Assembly: GCF_002298975.1 (NCBI RefSeq)
Contig: NZ_DBMV01000041.1
Span: 62,001 to 126,000 of the forward strand
Direction of reading: 5' to 3'
Source: Ralstonia sp. UBA689
Lineage (GTDB): Bacteria > Pseudomonadota > Gammaproteobacteria > Burkholderiales > Burkholderiaceae
DNA: 64,000 nt
The notes beneath the pieces are model-generated. The model was not told the origin of the DNA and made no database searches. It saw only the letters and a list, made by a program, of their open reading frames with translations. Within the stretch, counting starts at the first letter, position 1. The number at the start of each line of letters is the position of its first letter. Below are positions 56,060 to 64,000 of this stretch, in pieces. A program made the position numbers and the translations under genes.

Positions 56060-56680
56060 ATGAAAGTTGTCGCTTTCGAGCGTAGCGTTCAGGGCACTGG
56101 TGCGAGCCGCCGCCTGCGCAATGCCGGCAAGACCCCGGCCATCATTTACGGTGGCGGTGCTGAGCCGAAGATGATCGAACTCGATCACAACGCGCTGTAT
56201 CACGCGCTGAAGAAGGAAGCCTTCCACTCGTCGATCCTCGACATCGAAGTGGCTGGCAAGGTGGAAAAGGCACTGCTGCGCGATTTCCAACTGCACCCGT
56301 TCAAGCAGTTGGTTCTGCACGTCGACTTCCAACGCGTGTCGGCCAAGGAAAAGGTCCACGTCAAGGTGCCGCTGCACTTCAAGAACCAGGAGAATGCGCC
56401 GGGCGTGAAGCTGGGCCACGGTATCGTCAACCACATCCTGAACGACGTTGAAGTGTCGTGCCTGCCGGCCGACCTGCCCGAGTTCGTCGAAGTGGACCTG
56501 GGTGCCCTGGAAATTGGCCAGACCCTGCACATCTCCGACCTGAAGCTGCCGAAGGGCGTGACCATCCTCACCCACGGTGGCGATGAGAACCCGGCCGTGG
56601 CCAACATCAGCGTGCCGGCCGGCGAAAAGGCTGCTGCCGCTGAAGGCGCCGCCGAAAGCGAAAGCAAGCCGGCAGCCTAA
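56060..56680 (+). CDS. rplY: 50S ribosomal protein L25 (Ctc form)
   Basis: 206 residues, the long L25/Ctc/TL5 form: a 5S rRNA-binding domain (residues 1-95; MKVVAFERSVQGTGASRRLR) plus a C-terminal TL5 domain. An Ala/Glu-rich tail ends it. GGAG lies before the ATG. A terminator-like hairpin lies directly upstream of the ribosome site and another terminator follows the gene. Confidence 0.97.
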   Translation: MKVVAFERSVQGTGASRRLRNAGKTPAIIYGGGAEPKMIELDHNALYHALKKEAFHSSILDIEVAGKVEKALLRDFQLHPFKQLVLHVDFQRVSAKEKVHVKVPLHFKNQENAPGVKLGHGIVNHILNDVEVSCLPADLPEFVEVDLGALEIGQTLHISDLKLPKGVTILTHGGDENPAVANISVPAGEKAAAAEGAAESESKPAA

Positions 56681-56716
56681 GGTTGCCGCACCGTCGCACC
56701 AATGGGTGCGACACGG

Positions 56717-56752
56717 AAAAGCCCGTCGAGCCTGTCTCGCCGGGCTTTTTTT
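56717..56752 (+). terminator. Rho-independent terminator after rplY
   Basis: GCCCGTCGAG and CTCGCCGGGC form a 10-base stem with one mismatch, followed by eight T. Confidence 0.92.
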
Positions 56753-56864
56753 CTGCCCGTATTTCCTGCCTGGCCGCACGACCTCCTCTCTATTGGCGTG
56801 GCGAAAGCGGCTATGCTTGTACGATCAAGGGGCGCCTCCTGCACCTCACCCTGATACGAATTGC

Positions 56865-57467
56865 ATGATCAAACTCATCGTCGGGCTCGGCAATCCGGGC
56901 GCCGAATACGCGGCCACGCGACACAACGCCGGCTTCTGGCTGGTCGACCAGCTCGCGCGCATCAGCAACATCACGCTGCGCAACGAAACGCGCTTCCACG
57001 GCTACGCGGGGCGCGCCAACCTGTGGGGCCACGAGGTGTGGCTGCTACAGCCGCAGACGTTCATGAACCGCTCGGGCCTCTCCACCGTGGCCCTCGCCCG
57101 CTTCTACAAAGTCATGCCCGACGAGATCCTGGTCGTGCATGACGAACTGGACCTCCCGCCAGGGGCGGTCAAGCTCAAGCTCGGCGGCGGATCGGGCGGG
57201 CACAACGGCCTGAAGGACATCGCAGCGCACCTGACCACGCAGCAGTTCTGGCGACTGCGGCTGGGGATCGGTCATCCGCGCAACCTGTTGCCGCCGGGCA
57301 CAGCGCCGTCCGGCCAGCATGATGTCGCCAACTTCGTGCTGAAAGCGCCCCGCAAGGAAGAGCAGGAACAGATCGACCGTGCCATCGATCGGAGCCTGGA
57401 CGCATTGCCCGACCTGGTTGCCGGCAACGCAGAAAAGGCCATGATGCGCCTGCATACCGCTGGCTGA
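56865..57467 (+). CDS. pth: Peptidyl-tRNA hydrolase
   Basis: 200 residues. IVGLGNPGAEYAATRHNAGF at the N-terminus contains the catalytic His and the key Asn; FMNRSG and HDELDLPPG follow, all diagnostic. It frees tRNA from peptidyl-tRNA that leaves the ribosome early. ATG 56865 is canonical. It is downstream of rplY, the usual partner, but a terminator lies between. Confidence 0.97.
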   Translation: MIKLIVGLGNPGAEYAATRHNAGFWLVDQLARISNITLRNETRFHGYAGRANLWGHEVWLLQPQTFMNRSGLSTVALARFYKVMPDEILVVHDELDLPPGAVKLKLGGGSGGHNGLKDIAAHLTTQQFWRLRLGIGHPRNLLPPGTAPSGQHDVANFVLKAPRKEEQEQIDRAIDRSLDALPDLVAGNAEKAMMRLHTAG

Positions 57468-57491
57468 TTCGCCAACACCAAGGACACCGCA

Positions 57492-58133
57492 ATGAAGCCG
57501 CTCGCCTCCCTCCCCTTGCGCGCCGCCGCGTTGGCGGGGTTGGCGCTTGGTCTGTCGAGCCCGGCGGCGCACGCTCAGGTCTATCGCTGCAACGAGAACG
57601 GCCAGACGACGTATTCCGATCATCCCTGCGGTACACGCGCGACGCCGGTGCCGATGATCGACAACACGCCGAGCGCCGCTGATCAGAAGGCCGCCCGCGA
57701 ACGGGCCAGTGCCGAAGCGGCTGAGGTGCGTGATATGGAAGCCTCACGGCGCCGCGCACAGGCTGCCGAAGAAGCCCGCCAGGCGCAAATTGCCACGCAG
57801 GCTGCCGAACAGGCGCGCCGTGAACAGCAGCAGAAGGTGGTGGTCGCACAAGAAGGTGTGCGCTATTGCCATCGTGTCTATGTCGGGCCAGTGCCGTACC
57901 CGTATCCATACCCAACGCCAATGCCTGTGGTAATCAGCCCGGCGACTCCAGCGCCGCCTACCGGCTTCGTGCGCCAACCGTCAAGCGGTCCGAAGCCATT
58001 CCTGCAAGCTCCGACAGCGCCGCCCACCCATGTGGTGCCGCGCCCGCCACGGCCACATCGCCCGCTCTATCGCATCGTCTGTGCGCCGGGTTATATGTAC
58101 GACGGGCCAGAGGAACTGCTGCCAATCGAATGA
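57492..58133 (+). CDS. Exported DUF4124 protein with Pro-rich tail
   Basis: 213 residues. A signal peptide ends at PAAHA, giving a mature start QVYRCNENGQTTYSDHPCG, the DUF4124 core with a likely disulphide pair (Cys33, Cys46). A Glu/Ala/Arg-rich coiled-coil stretch (65-117) and a Pro/Tyr/Arg-rich tail follow, with two further Cys. Function unknown. An AAGGAC ribosome site precedes ATG 57492. It is 24 bases after pth. Confidence 0.82.
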   Translation: MKPLASLPLRAAALAGLALGLSSPAAHAQVYRCNENGQTTYSDHPCGTRATPVPMIDNTPSAADQKAARERASAEAAEVRDMEASRRRAQAAEEARQAQIATQAAEQARREQQQKVVVAQEGVRYCHRVYVGPVPYPYPYPTPMPVVISPATPAPPTGFVRQPSSGPKPFLQAPTAPPTHVVPRPPRPHRPLYRIVCAPGYMYDGPEELLPIE

Positions 58134-58148
58134 GCGGCGCCCGAAATG

Positions 58149-58178
58149 AAAAGAGACGGCCTGAGCCGTCTCTTTTTC
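58149..58178. terminator. Bidirectional terminator between DUF4124 gene and ferredoxin gene
   Basis: AAGAGACGGC and GCCGTCTCTT form a 10-base stem with loop CTGA. T-runs occur on plus (TTTTT) and, shorter, on minus, serving both convergent genes. Confidence 0.9.
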
Positions 58179-58194
58179 TTGCCGCATTTTTGCT

Positions 58195-58455
58195 TCAAGC
58201 CGCGCGCGAAGCGGAGGTGAGCTGAATGTACTTCTGCATCAACTGCTCGTGCGTCTCGGCGTGCGCCGGATCCTTGGGGATGCAGTCGACCGGACACACC
58301 TGCTGGCACTGCGGCTCATCAAAGTGGCCGACGCACTCGGTACATTTACCCGGATCGATCACGTAAATCTCCGGGCCCATCGAAATTGCGTTGTTCGGGC
58401 ACTCGGGCTCGCACACGTCGCAATTGATGCACTCATCGGTAATTATGAGCGCCAT
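58195..58455 (-). CDS. YfhL-type 2[4Fe-4S] ferredoxin
   Basis: 86 residues. The first cluster motif is CINCDVCEPECP; the second is CTECVGHFDEPQCQQVCPVDC, with the longer loop between second and third Cys typical of the YfhL/Alvin family. It transfers electrons at very low potential; the partner is unknown. It is directly downstream of coaD on minus (50 bases), a conserved pair. Confidence 0.93.
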   Translation of the reverse strand: MALIITDECINCDVCEPECPNNAISMGPEIYVIDPGKCTECVGHFDEPQCQQVCPVDCIPKDPAHAETHEQLMQKYIQLTSASRAA

Positions 58456-58505
58456 GATGCCTTCCTTGAAATGACCCGCGGGAGCGCTCCCGCCAAACCG
58501 TCATT

Positions 58506-59009
58506 TTATGCCGATTTGTCAGACGCTTCGGACTTACCCGTCTTCTCGTTAAGCCATTTCTCGACCGAGGGGAACACGAACTTGCTGACATCACCACCCA
58601 GAATGGCGATCTCGCGCACAAACGTGCCCGAGATGAACTGGTATTGGTCCGACGGCGTGAGGAACATGGTTTCCACGTCCGGCAACAGGTAGCGGTTCAT
58701 GCCGGCCATCTGGAATTCGTATTCGAAGTCCGACACGGCACGCAGGCCCCGCACGATCACGCGTGCGCTGTTCTTGCGCACGAAATCCTTGAGCAGGCCG
58801 GAAAACCCTTCCACCCGCACGTTCGGGTAGTGACCAAGCACTTCCCGCGCGATCTCGATGCGCTCTTCCAGTGCGAAGAACGGCCGCTTGTTCGGGCTAT
58901 GCGCCACTCCGACGATCAGTTCGTCGAAGATGTTGGACGCGCGCCGGACGAGGTCTTCGTGGCCGCGCGTGAACGGATCGAAAGTGCCGGGATAAACCGC
59001 GATCACCAT
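58506..59009 (-). CDS. coaD: Phosphopantetheine adenylyltransferase
   Basis: 167 residues. The N-terminal YPGTFDPFTRGHEDLV holds the T/HxGH nucleotidyl-transfer motif; RGLRAVSDFEYEFQMAGMN and the ISGTFVREI (ISSTxVR) motif follow. It makes dephospho-CoA from 4'-phosphopantetheine. AGGA precedes ATG 59009, which cuts off a long non-coding extension in frame. Confidence 0.97.
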   Translation of the reverse strand: MVIAVYPGTFDPFTRGHEDLVRRASNIFDELIVGVAHSPNKRPFFALEERIEIAREVLGHYPNVRVEGFSGLLKDFVRKNSARVIVRGLRAVSDFEYEFQMAGMNRYLLPDVETMFLTPSDQYQFISGTFVREIAILGGDVSKFVFPSVEKWLNEKTGKSEASDKSA

Positions 59010-59209
59010 GGTTCCTCCACCAAGGGGAAAAAGCATCCGTCGTGCGCGGCGTGGGGCATGGCCGCGCCTGTCTGCGTTCGGACGCCGTTGCGTTGTCGAG
59101 CGCGGCAGATCCCGAGCCTGCCGCTGCACGCCGCCGGCCACTGGGCGGGGCAAGCGCCTGCGTCGCAGGTGCCGCCCGATGCCCATGCACCGGTTGCGAG
59201 CGGCGTAGT

Positions 59210-59866
59210 TTAACCGTTTTTGCGCAGCAGCAAATGTGCGTGCACCGCACCAGCACGCAGATGTTTATGCAGCGCCACTTCGGCAGGCAACGGAATGCCC
59301 GTCGCCGTTGCGGACGATGGTGAATCAGCACTCACTTCCACGAGTGGCTGCGGCGCTTCCAGGTAAATCACCCCGCCCGGCTTGACCACGCGGATCGCGC
59401 CTTCCAACGCACGCAACGTCCAGTCCTGCGCGAACGGCGGGTCGATGAACACCGCGTCGAACGCGCCATCGGGCTGGCGGGCAAGCCAGGCAAACGCATC
59501 GCCGGAAACGATGTCGACCATGCGCGCGCCCAGCTTGTCGCGCACGGCCTGCAGCGCGCGCACGGCCGGGGCGTAGCTCTCGACGAGCGCGACATGCGCT
59601 GCGCCACGCGAGGCCGCCTCGAAACCGAGCGCACCGGTACCGGCGAAGATGTCGGCGCAACGCCAGCCGGTCAGGTCCTGGCCGAGCCAATTGAAGACGG
59701 TTTCGCGGACGCGGTCGCTGGTTGGGCGCAGGCCGTCGGCGTCGACAACCGGCAGCGGCGTGCGCTTGTACTGTCCGCCGATGATGCGCACCTGCTGCGG
59801 TGCGCGTGCGTGCGACGTGGCGGTCTTGGCTTTGGGGCCTTTGGAGCTTGAAGTGCGAGGTGCCAT
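59210..59866 (-). CDS. rsmD: 16S rRNA m2G966 methyltransferase RsmD
   Basis: 218 residues. A Ser/Lys-rich N-terminus precedes the methyltransferase fold: ADIFAGTGALGFEAASRGA (SAM site) near 80-98 and the FIDPPF catalytic motif near 148. It methylates G966 of 16S rRNA. ATG 59866 is chosen; 32 more codons in frame include the terminator hairpin of the upstream gene and are not credible. The 200 bases between it and coaD hold no further gene. Confidence 0.95.
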   Translation of the reverse strand: MAPRTSSSKGPKAKTATSHARAPQQVRIIGGQYKRTPLPVVDADGLRPTSDRVRETVFNWLGQDLTGWRCADIFAGTGALGFEAASRGAAHVALVESYAPAVRALQAVRDKLGARMVDIVSGDAFAWLARQPDGAFDAVFIDPPFAQDWTLRALEGAIRVVKPGGVIYLEAPQPLVEVSADSPSSATATGIPLPAEVALHKHLRAGAVHAHLLLRKNG

Positions 59867-59892
59867 GGGCGCGATTGTAAGTGGGCGCAAAC

Positions 59893-59923
59893 AAAAACCG
59901 GCGGGATCGCCGCCGGTTTTTTT
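59893..59923 (-). terminator. Terminator after the M16 peptidase pair
   Basis: ACCGGCGG and CCGCCGGT form a perfect 8-base stem with a 5-base loop. T-runs occur on both sides; on minus it ends the peptidase operon, 20 bases past its stop. Confidence 0.88.
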
Positions 59924-59942
59924 AGGTTGAAGGTGCCGTGCG

Positions 59943-61286
59943 TCAGTTCGTTGCCGGGCCACCCACCACGATGGTCGCCATGGTCTGCGGCTGCAGCACG
60001 CGCTGGAACGCCGTGCGCACCTGCTCGCGCGTGACGGCCGCGATGCGTTGCGTCCAGGTGTCCAGGTAGTTCAGCGGCAGGTTGTACCAGCCGATGTTGG
60101 CCACGTTGTCCAGCAGCTTGCGGTTGCTGTCCAGTCGCAGCGGGAAACCATTGACGAGGTTGTCCTTGGCGGCCTTCAACTCCACGTCAGTCGGGCCATC
60201 GGCGACGAACTTGGCAACGGTGTCACGCACCACGCCCAGCGCTTCCTCGGTCTGGTCCTTGCGCGTCTGCAGCGCCAGCTCGAACGGACCGGGCTGCGCA
60301 GCGGGCGCGAAGTAGCTGCCGATGCTGTACGTCAGGCCCCGCTTTTCGCGCACCTCGTTGGTCAGGCGCGCGCTGAAACCACCGCCGCCCAGCACGTAGT
60401 TGCCGACAAGCAGCGGGAAATAGTCTTTGTCGCCGCGTGCGATGCCGGGCTGGCCGAGGATGATGGTCGCCTGCTGCGCCGGATGCGGAATGCGGATCGC
60501 CTCGGCCTTGGCCAGCGGCATCTTCACGTCGGGCAGCACAGGCGGCGTGGCGCCGTCAGCGGGCAGGCCGCGCGTGATCTGCTCGGCGATGGACTCGGCT
60601 TCCTGGCGGCTGATCGCACCGATGAGCGTAACCACCGCCCGCTTGGCCGTGTAGTTCGCCTGGTAGTACCGCACGATGTCGTCGCGCGTGATGCTTTCCA
60701 CCGTTTCCGGCGAGGCCGTCTGCCCATACGGATGCGTACCGTAGATGGCTGTGCCGAACGCGCGCTCGGCCAGCACCGATGGCTTGGTCAGCGATTCACG
60801 GATGGCGGCCACCAGGCGTTGCTTGTCGCGCGCGAGCACCGTGTCGGGGAAGGTGGGCGCCGAGACGATCTGCGTCATCAGCGCGATGGCCGGGCCACGC
60901 TCGGCGGGGTCCGAGAGCGTGCGCAGGCGCAGGCTGGTGCGATCGCCACCGGCGCCGCCGCCAAAGCTCGCGCCCACATCGGCAAACGCGTCGGAGATGG
61001 CGGCCTCGTCACGCGCCGTGGCGTTGCCCTGCGCGGCGACACCCTTGTCGAGCATGCCGGCGGTGAGTGATGCGAGACCGACCTTGGCCGCCGGCTCATA
61101 GCGCGAACCGGCATCCACATCGAGGTTGATGTCGAGCATCGGGATCGACGGGCTCGGCACGAAGTACACGCGCGCGCCGGTGGCAGCCGTCCAGTGCTCG
61201 ATGGGCAGCGCGGCGAGCGCACCTTGCGCGGCCGCCGCAATGATGGCGGCCAGCGCCGTCTTCAGGGTCAGGGACATGGCGCGCAT
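59943..61286 (-). CDS. M16 family peptidase-like protein, lacking the zinc motif
   Basis: 447 residues with a signal peptide (LKTALAAIIAAAAQGALA). The M16 fold is clear (LASLTAGMLDKG, where HxxEH would be; GGGGFSARLTNEVREKRGLTYSIGSYF near the end). The inverted zinc motif HxxEH is absent, so it is probably the non-catalytic half of a heterodimer; the R/Y pair of the second-half type is present. ATG 61286 overlaps the stop of the partner gene (TGATG). Confidence 0.92.
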   Translation of the reverse strand: MRAMSLTLKTALAAIIAAAAQGALAALPIEHWTAATGARVYFVPSPSIPMLDINLDVDAGSRYEPAAKVGLASLTAGMLDKGVAAQGNATARDEAAISDAFADVGASFGGGAGGDRTSLRLRTLSDPAERGPAIALMTQIVSAPTFPDTVLARDKQRLVAAIRESLTKPSVLAERAFGTAIYGTHPYGQTASPETVESITRDDIVRYYQANYTAKRAVVTLIGAISRQEAESIAEQITRGLPADGATPPVLPDVKMPLAKAEAIRIPHPAQQATIILGQPGIARGDKDYFPLLVGNYVLGGGGFSARLTNEVREKRGLTYSIGSYFAPAAQPGPFELALQTRKDQTEEALGVVRDTVAKFVADGPTDVELKAAKDNLVNGFPLRLDSNRKLLDNVANIGWYNLPLNYLDTWTQRIAAVTREQVRTAFQRVLQPQTMATIVVGGPATN

Positions 61287-62785
61287 CAACGCAGCCCTCC
61301 TTCTTCGCGCATGCCGGGAACAGGCTTGCGCGCCGGTTTATTGGGATCGATCGGTTGCGGCAACAGCGTCGCCACGACGAGGTTGTCTTCGTTGAAGTAC
61401 GTCTTGGCGACGTGCTGGATCTGCTCGGATGTGACGGCCTTGATCTTCTCAAGCTGGCGGTCGATGGTGCGCCACGACAGGCCCGTCATCTCGTTCATGC
61501 CGATCTCCATGCCCTGGCCGAACACCGAGTCGCGCTTGTAGATCTGCGCTGCCACGACCTGTGCCTTGACGCGCTTCAACTCGGCATCGGTCACGCCTTC
61601 CTTGGCGATGCGGTCGATCTGCGCGCGCAGGGCCTGTTCGATCTCGGCGGTGGTGTGGCCGTCGGCGGGCGTGCCGTCCATCAGGAAGATCGACGGGCCG
61701 CGGTTGGTACCGTCGTAGCCGGCGTTGACGTCGTCAGCGATGCGCTTCTCACCTTTGACCAACTGGCTCGACAGCCGCGCGTTGTCGTAGCCGTCGAGCA
61801 CGGCGGAGAGGACTTCGAGCGCATACGGGTCGACGTCCTTCTCAACATCCTTGAGCGGCGGCGTCTTGTACGCCAGCACCACGTATGGGTTCTCGGCCGG
61901 CGCTTTGACCCAGATGCGCTTGACGCCGATCTGCTGTGGCTCCTCCTGCGCATAGCGGCGCGGCAGTTCGTGCGGCTTGAGCTTGCCGTAAGTGCGCTGC
62001 GCAAGGCGGAAAACTTCATCGGGGTTCACATCGCCCGCGACGATTACGGTGACGTTGTTGGGCGTGTACCAGGCGTGGTACCAGTTCTGCGCGTCCCGCA
62101 CCGTCATCGTGTCGAGATCGCCCGGCCAGCCGATGGTCGGGTTGCGGTACGGCGCGGCGTTGAACAGCGTGGCGAGCATCTGCTCGTAGACGGTCGAACG
62201 GGCGGAGTCGTCGATGCGCATGCGGCGCTCTTCCTTCACCACGTTCATCTCCGGCTTGAACTCCTTGTCGGTGAGCTGGAGATTGGCCATGCGGTCGGCT
62301 TCGAGCCCCATCACATCGGCCAGGTGCGATTTCTCGATCTGCTGGAAATACATCGTGAAGTCGCGCGTGGTCATGGCGTTCTCGCGGCCACCCATGGCGG
62401 CTACACGGCGGGAGAACTCGCCAGGGCCGACGGCCTGGGTGCCCTTGAACATCATGTGCTCGAGCATGTGGGCGACGCCTGTGGTGCCGTTGTGCTCGTC
62501 GATGCTGCCGGCGCGATACCACACCATGTGGGCCACGGTGGGCGCGCGGTGGTCTTCCTTGACGATCAGGCGCAAGCCATTGGAGAGCTTGTATTCGTGC
62601 GTGTCGGATTGACTGGCACCAACCTTGATGCCGCTGGCAGTGGTGGCTGCCGGGCGTAACGGCGCAGCAGCCAACTCCTGCGCACCAACGTGGCCTGCCA
62701 GGAGGCTGGCCGCCAGGGCCATCGCGGCCAGTTGCCAGGCGCCCGACCGGGCCCGGCTTGAAACGATTCGCATGGAAGAGCGCAT
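61286..62785 (-). CDS. M16 family zinc metallopeptidase
   Basis: 499 residues. A signal peptide (WQLAAMALAASLLAGHVGA) is followed by the catalytic M16 domain with HMLEH at 106-110, and a distal Glu in VKEERRMR. Pairing with the downstream non-catalytic protein is expected (PqqF/YmxG-like peptide degradation in the periplasm). ATG 62785 is used; ATG 62773 is four codons inside. Long extension to 63046 in the frame overlaps ftsY and is not coding. Confidence 0.93.
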   Translation of the reverse strand: MRSSMRIVSSRARSGAWQLAAMALAASLLAGHVGAQELAAAPLRPAATTASGIKVGASQSDTHEYKLSNGLRLIVKEDHRAPTVAHMVWYRAGSIDEHNGTTGVAHMLEHMMFKGTQAVGPGEFSRRVAAMGGRENAMTTRDFTMYFQQIEKSHLADVMGLEADRMANLQLTDKEFKPEMNVVKEERRMRIDDSARSTVYEQMLATLFNAAPYRNPTIGWPGDLDTMTVRDAQNWYHAWYTPNNVTVIVAGDVNPDEVFRLAQRTYGKLKPHELPRRYAQEEPQQIGVKRIWVKAPAENPYVVLAYKTPPLKDVEKDVDPYALEVLSAVLDGYDNARLSSQLVKGEKRIADDVNAGYDGTNRGPSIFLMDGTPADGHTTAEIEQALRAQIDRIAKEGVTDAELKRVKAQVVAAQIYKRDSVFGQGMEIGMNEMTGLSWRTIDRQLEKIKAVTSEQIQHVAKTYFNEDNLVVATLLPQPIDPNKPARKPVPGMREEGGLR

Positions 62786-62845
62786 AAGGGCCGTCTGATA
62801 AAATTCGACGCTTGATTCTAACGGCGAAATAGACTGCCTCTTACG

Positions 62846-64000
62846 ATGTTTAGTTTCTGGAAGAAGCGCAAGGCAGAGCCGCAGCCGGCCGCCCAACCGG
62901 CACCCGCTGCCACGCCCGAAGCCGTTCAGGCCCCGGCTGCCCCACCCGCACCTGCCGCCGCTCCCACGCCAGCACCCGCTGCCGTTGCTGCACCTGCACC
63001 TGCGCCCGTACCTGTCGCTGCACCGGCTCCGGTTGCCGTGCCGCAACCGCTCGCAGCGCCGGCAGCGCCCGCCACGCTCGACATGCTGGCCGACGACGTC
63101 GAAACCGTACCGACCCCAGCCGTGGTGGAACAGGCCCGCAAGGGCTGGATGTCGCGCCTGCGCTCAGGCCTGTCGAAGACGAGCAAGAGCCTGACCACGC
63201 TGTTCGTCGGCGTGAAGGTGGACGAGGCGCTGTTCGAGGAATTGGAAACCGCGCTGCTGATGGCTGACGCGGGCGTCGATGCCACCGAATATCTCCTGGG
63301 CGAACTGCGCCGCCGCATCAAGGCCGAGCGCATCGAAACCGCCGAGGGCGTCAAGACGGCGCTGCGCGATCTGCTGATCGAACTGCTGCACCCGCTGGAA
63401 AAAACCATGGTGCTCGGCCGCGAGCAGCCGATGGTGATCATGATTGCGGGCGTCAACGGCGCCGGCAAAACGACCAGCATCGGCAAGCTGTGCAAGCACT
63501 TCCAGACCTACGGCCAATCGGTGCTCCTGGCCGCCGGCGATACGTTCCGCGCCGCCGCGCGCGAGCAGCTCGTGGTCTGGGGCCAGCGCAACAACGTGAC
63601 AGTGGTGGCGCAGGAATCGGGCGACCCGGCCGCCGTGATCTTCGACGCAGTGAATGCAGCCCGCGCACGCGGCATCGACATCGTCATGGCCGACACGGCC
63701 GGCCGCCTGCCGACGCAATTGCACCTGATGGAAGAGCTGAAGAAGGTGCGCCGCGTGACGGCCAAGGCCATGTCCACGGCACCGCACGAAACACTGCTGG
63801 TGATCGACGCCAACACGGGACAGAACGCGCTGGCACAGGTCAAGGCTTTTGACGATGCGCTGGGCCTCACGGGCCTGATCGTCACCAAGCTGGATGGCAC
63901 CGCCAAGGGCGGCATCCTGGCCGCCATCGCGCGGCAGCGGCCGGTGCCGGTGTACTTCATCGGCGTGGGTGAGCAGGTGGAAGACCTGCAGCCGTTCTCT
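62846..64000 (+). CDS. ftsY: Signal recognition particle receptor FtsY, 3' end cut by window
   Basis: First 385 residues; the frame is open to the edge and probably lacks only about ten residues. MFSFWKKRKAEP starts a membrane-binding tail; an Ala/Pro-rich stretch runs to about 75. The NG domain begins near 90. GTPase motifs: GVNGAGKTTSIGKL near 202-215, AAGDTFRAAAREQL, DTAGR near 281 and TKLDGTAKGG near 345. It docks ribosome-SRP complexes at the inner membrane. It is divergent from the M16 pair (60 bases). Confidence 0.97.
   Translation, partial: MFSFWKKRKAEPQPAAQPAPAATPEAVQAPAAPPAPAAAPTPAPAAVAAPAPAPVPVAAPAPVAVPQPLAAPAAPATLDMLADDVETVPTPAVVEQARKGWMSRLRSGLSKTSKSLTTLFVGVKVDEALFEELETALLMADAGVDATEYLLGELRRRIKAERIETAEGVKTALRDLLIELLHPLEKTMVLGREQPMVIMIAGVNGAGKTTSIGKLCKHFQTYGQSVLLAAGDTFRAAAREQLVVWGQRNNVTVVAQESGDPAAVIFDAVNAARARGIDIVMADTAGRLPTQLHLMEELKKVRRVTAKAMSTAPHETLLVIDANTGQNALAQVKAFDDALGLTGLIVTKLDGTAKGGILAAIARQRPVPVYFIGVGEQVEDLQPFS

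Overview
The window is high-GC chromosomal DNA of a betaproteobacterium of the family Burkholderiaceae. The housekeeping gene order (kdsD-kdsC-lptCAB-rpoN-hpf-ptsN-hprK-rapZ, then mutY/mutM, lolB-ispE-tRNA-Gln-prs-rplY-pth, then coaD-rsmD-M16 peptidases-ftsY) and the protein sequences fit Ralstonia best, probably the R. pickettii group. This is inference from recalled synteny and protein likeness; no search was run. No rRNA, CRISPR array, integrase or transposase was recognised.

Layout. 1-1490: the end of a TsdA-like dihaem cytochrome and a TetR regulator. 1510-13068: a lipid/polyene-type biosynthetic cluster related to aryl polyene (APE/xanthomonadin) clusters. An acyl carrier protein and a family 2 glycosyltransferase lie on the minus strand. 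Divergent from them is a plus-strand run whose stop and start codons mostly overlap: membrane protein, AMP-ligase fused to a dehydratase, LpxL-like acyltransferase, LolA-like carrier, MMPL exporter, polysaccharide deacetylase, ketosynthase, ketosynthase-like chain-length factor, dehydratase. A small histidine-bearing exported protein follows. No ketoreductase, thioesterase, methyltransferase, ammonia lyase or second carrier protein is present.

13403-24621: a copper-resistance block. The minus-strand operon is copA (multicopper oxidase), copB, copC, copD, a DUF411/CopG-like protein and a copper P-type ATPase. It is divergent from copRS, and an inverted repeat lies between the two. Convergent with copS is a two-gene unit encoding a DUF305 protein and a YVTN beta-propeller. 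About 450 bp without a recognisable gene separates this block from ssb.

25156-36716: ssb, an MFS transporter and divergent uvrA; an adenosine-specific kinase; a Na/Pi cotransporter; a LysE exporter; apt; a DJ-1/PfpI protein; a ribbon-helix-helix protein; a KefB-type antiporter. 37040-46837: Kdo synthesis and LPS transport running into rpoN, ribosome hibernation, the nitrogen PTS/HPr kinase/RapZ group, a PsiF-repeat protein and a LON-domain protein.

46860-64000: both 8-oxoguanine repair glycosylases (mutY, mutM) on either side of a dynamin-like GTPase; a TPR protein, lolB, ispE, tRNA-Gln(TTG), prs, rplY with a strongly structured leader, pth, a DUF4124 protein, a YfhL-type ferredoxin, coaD, rsmD, a pair of M16 peptidases, and the 5' part of ftsY, cut by the window end.

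The least ordinary parts are the atypical APE-like cluster, the small protein with four helix-aligned histidines, the three-hairpin leader of rplY, and a MutY whose iron-sulphur loop has unusual cysteine spacing.
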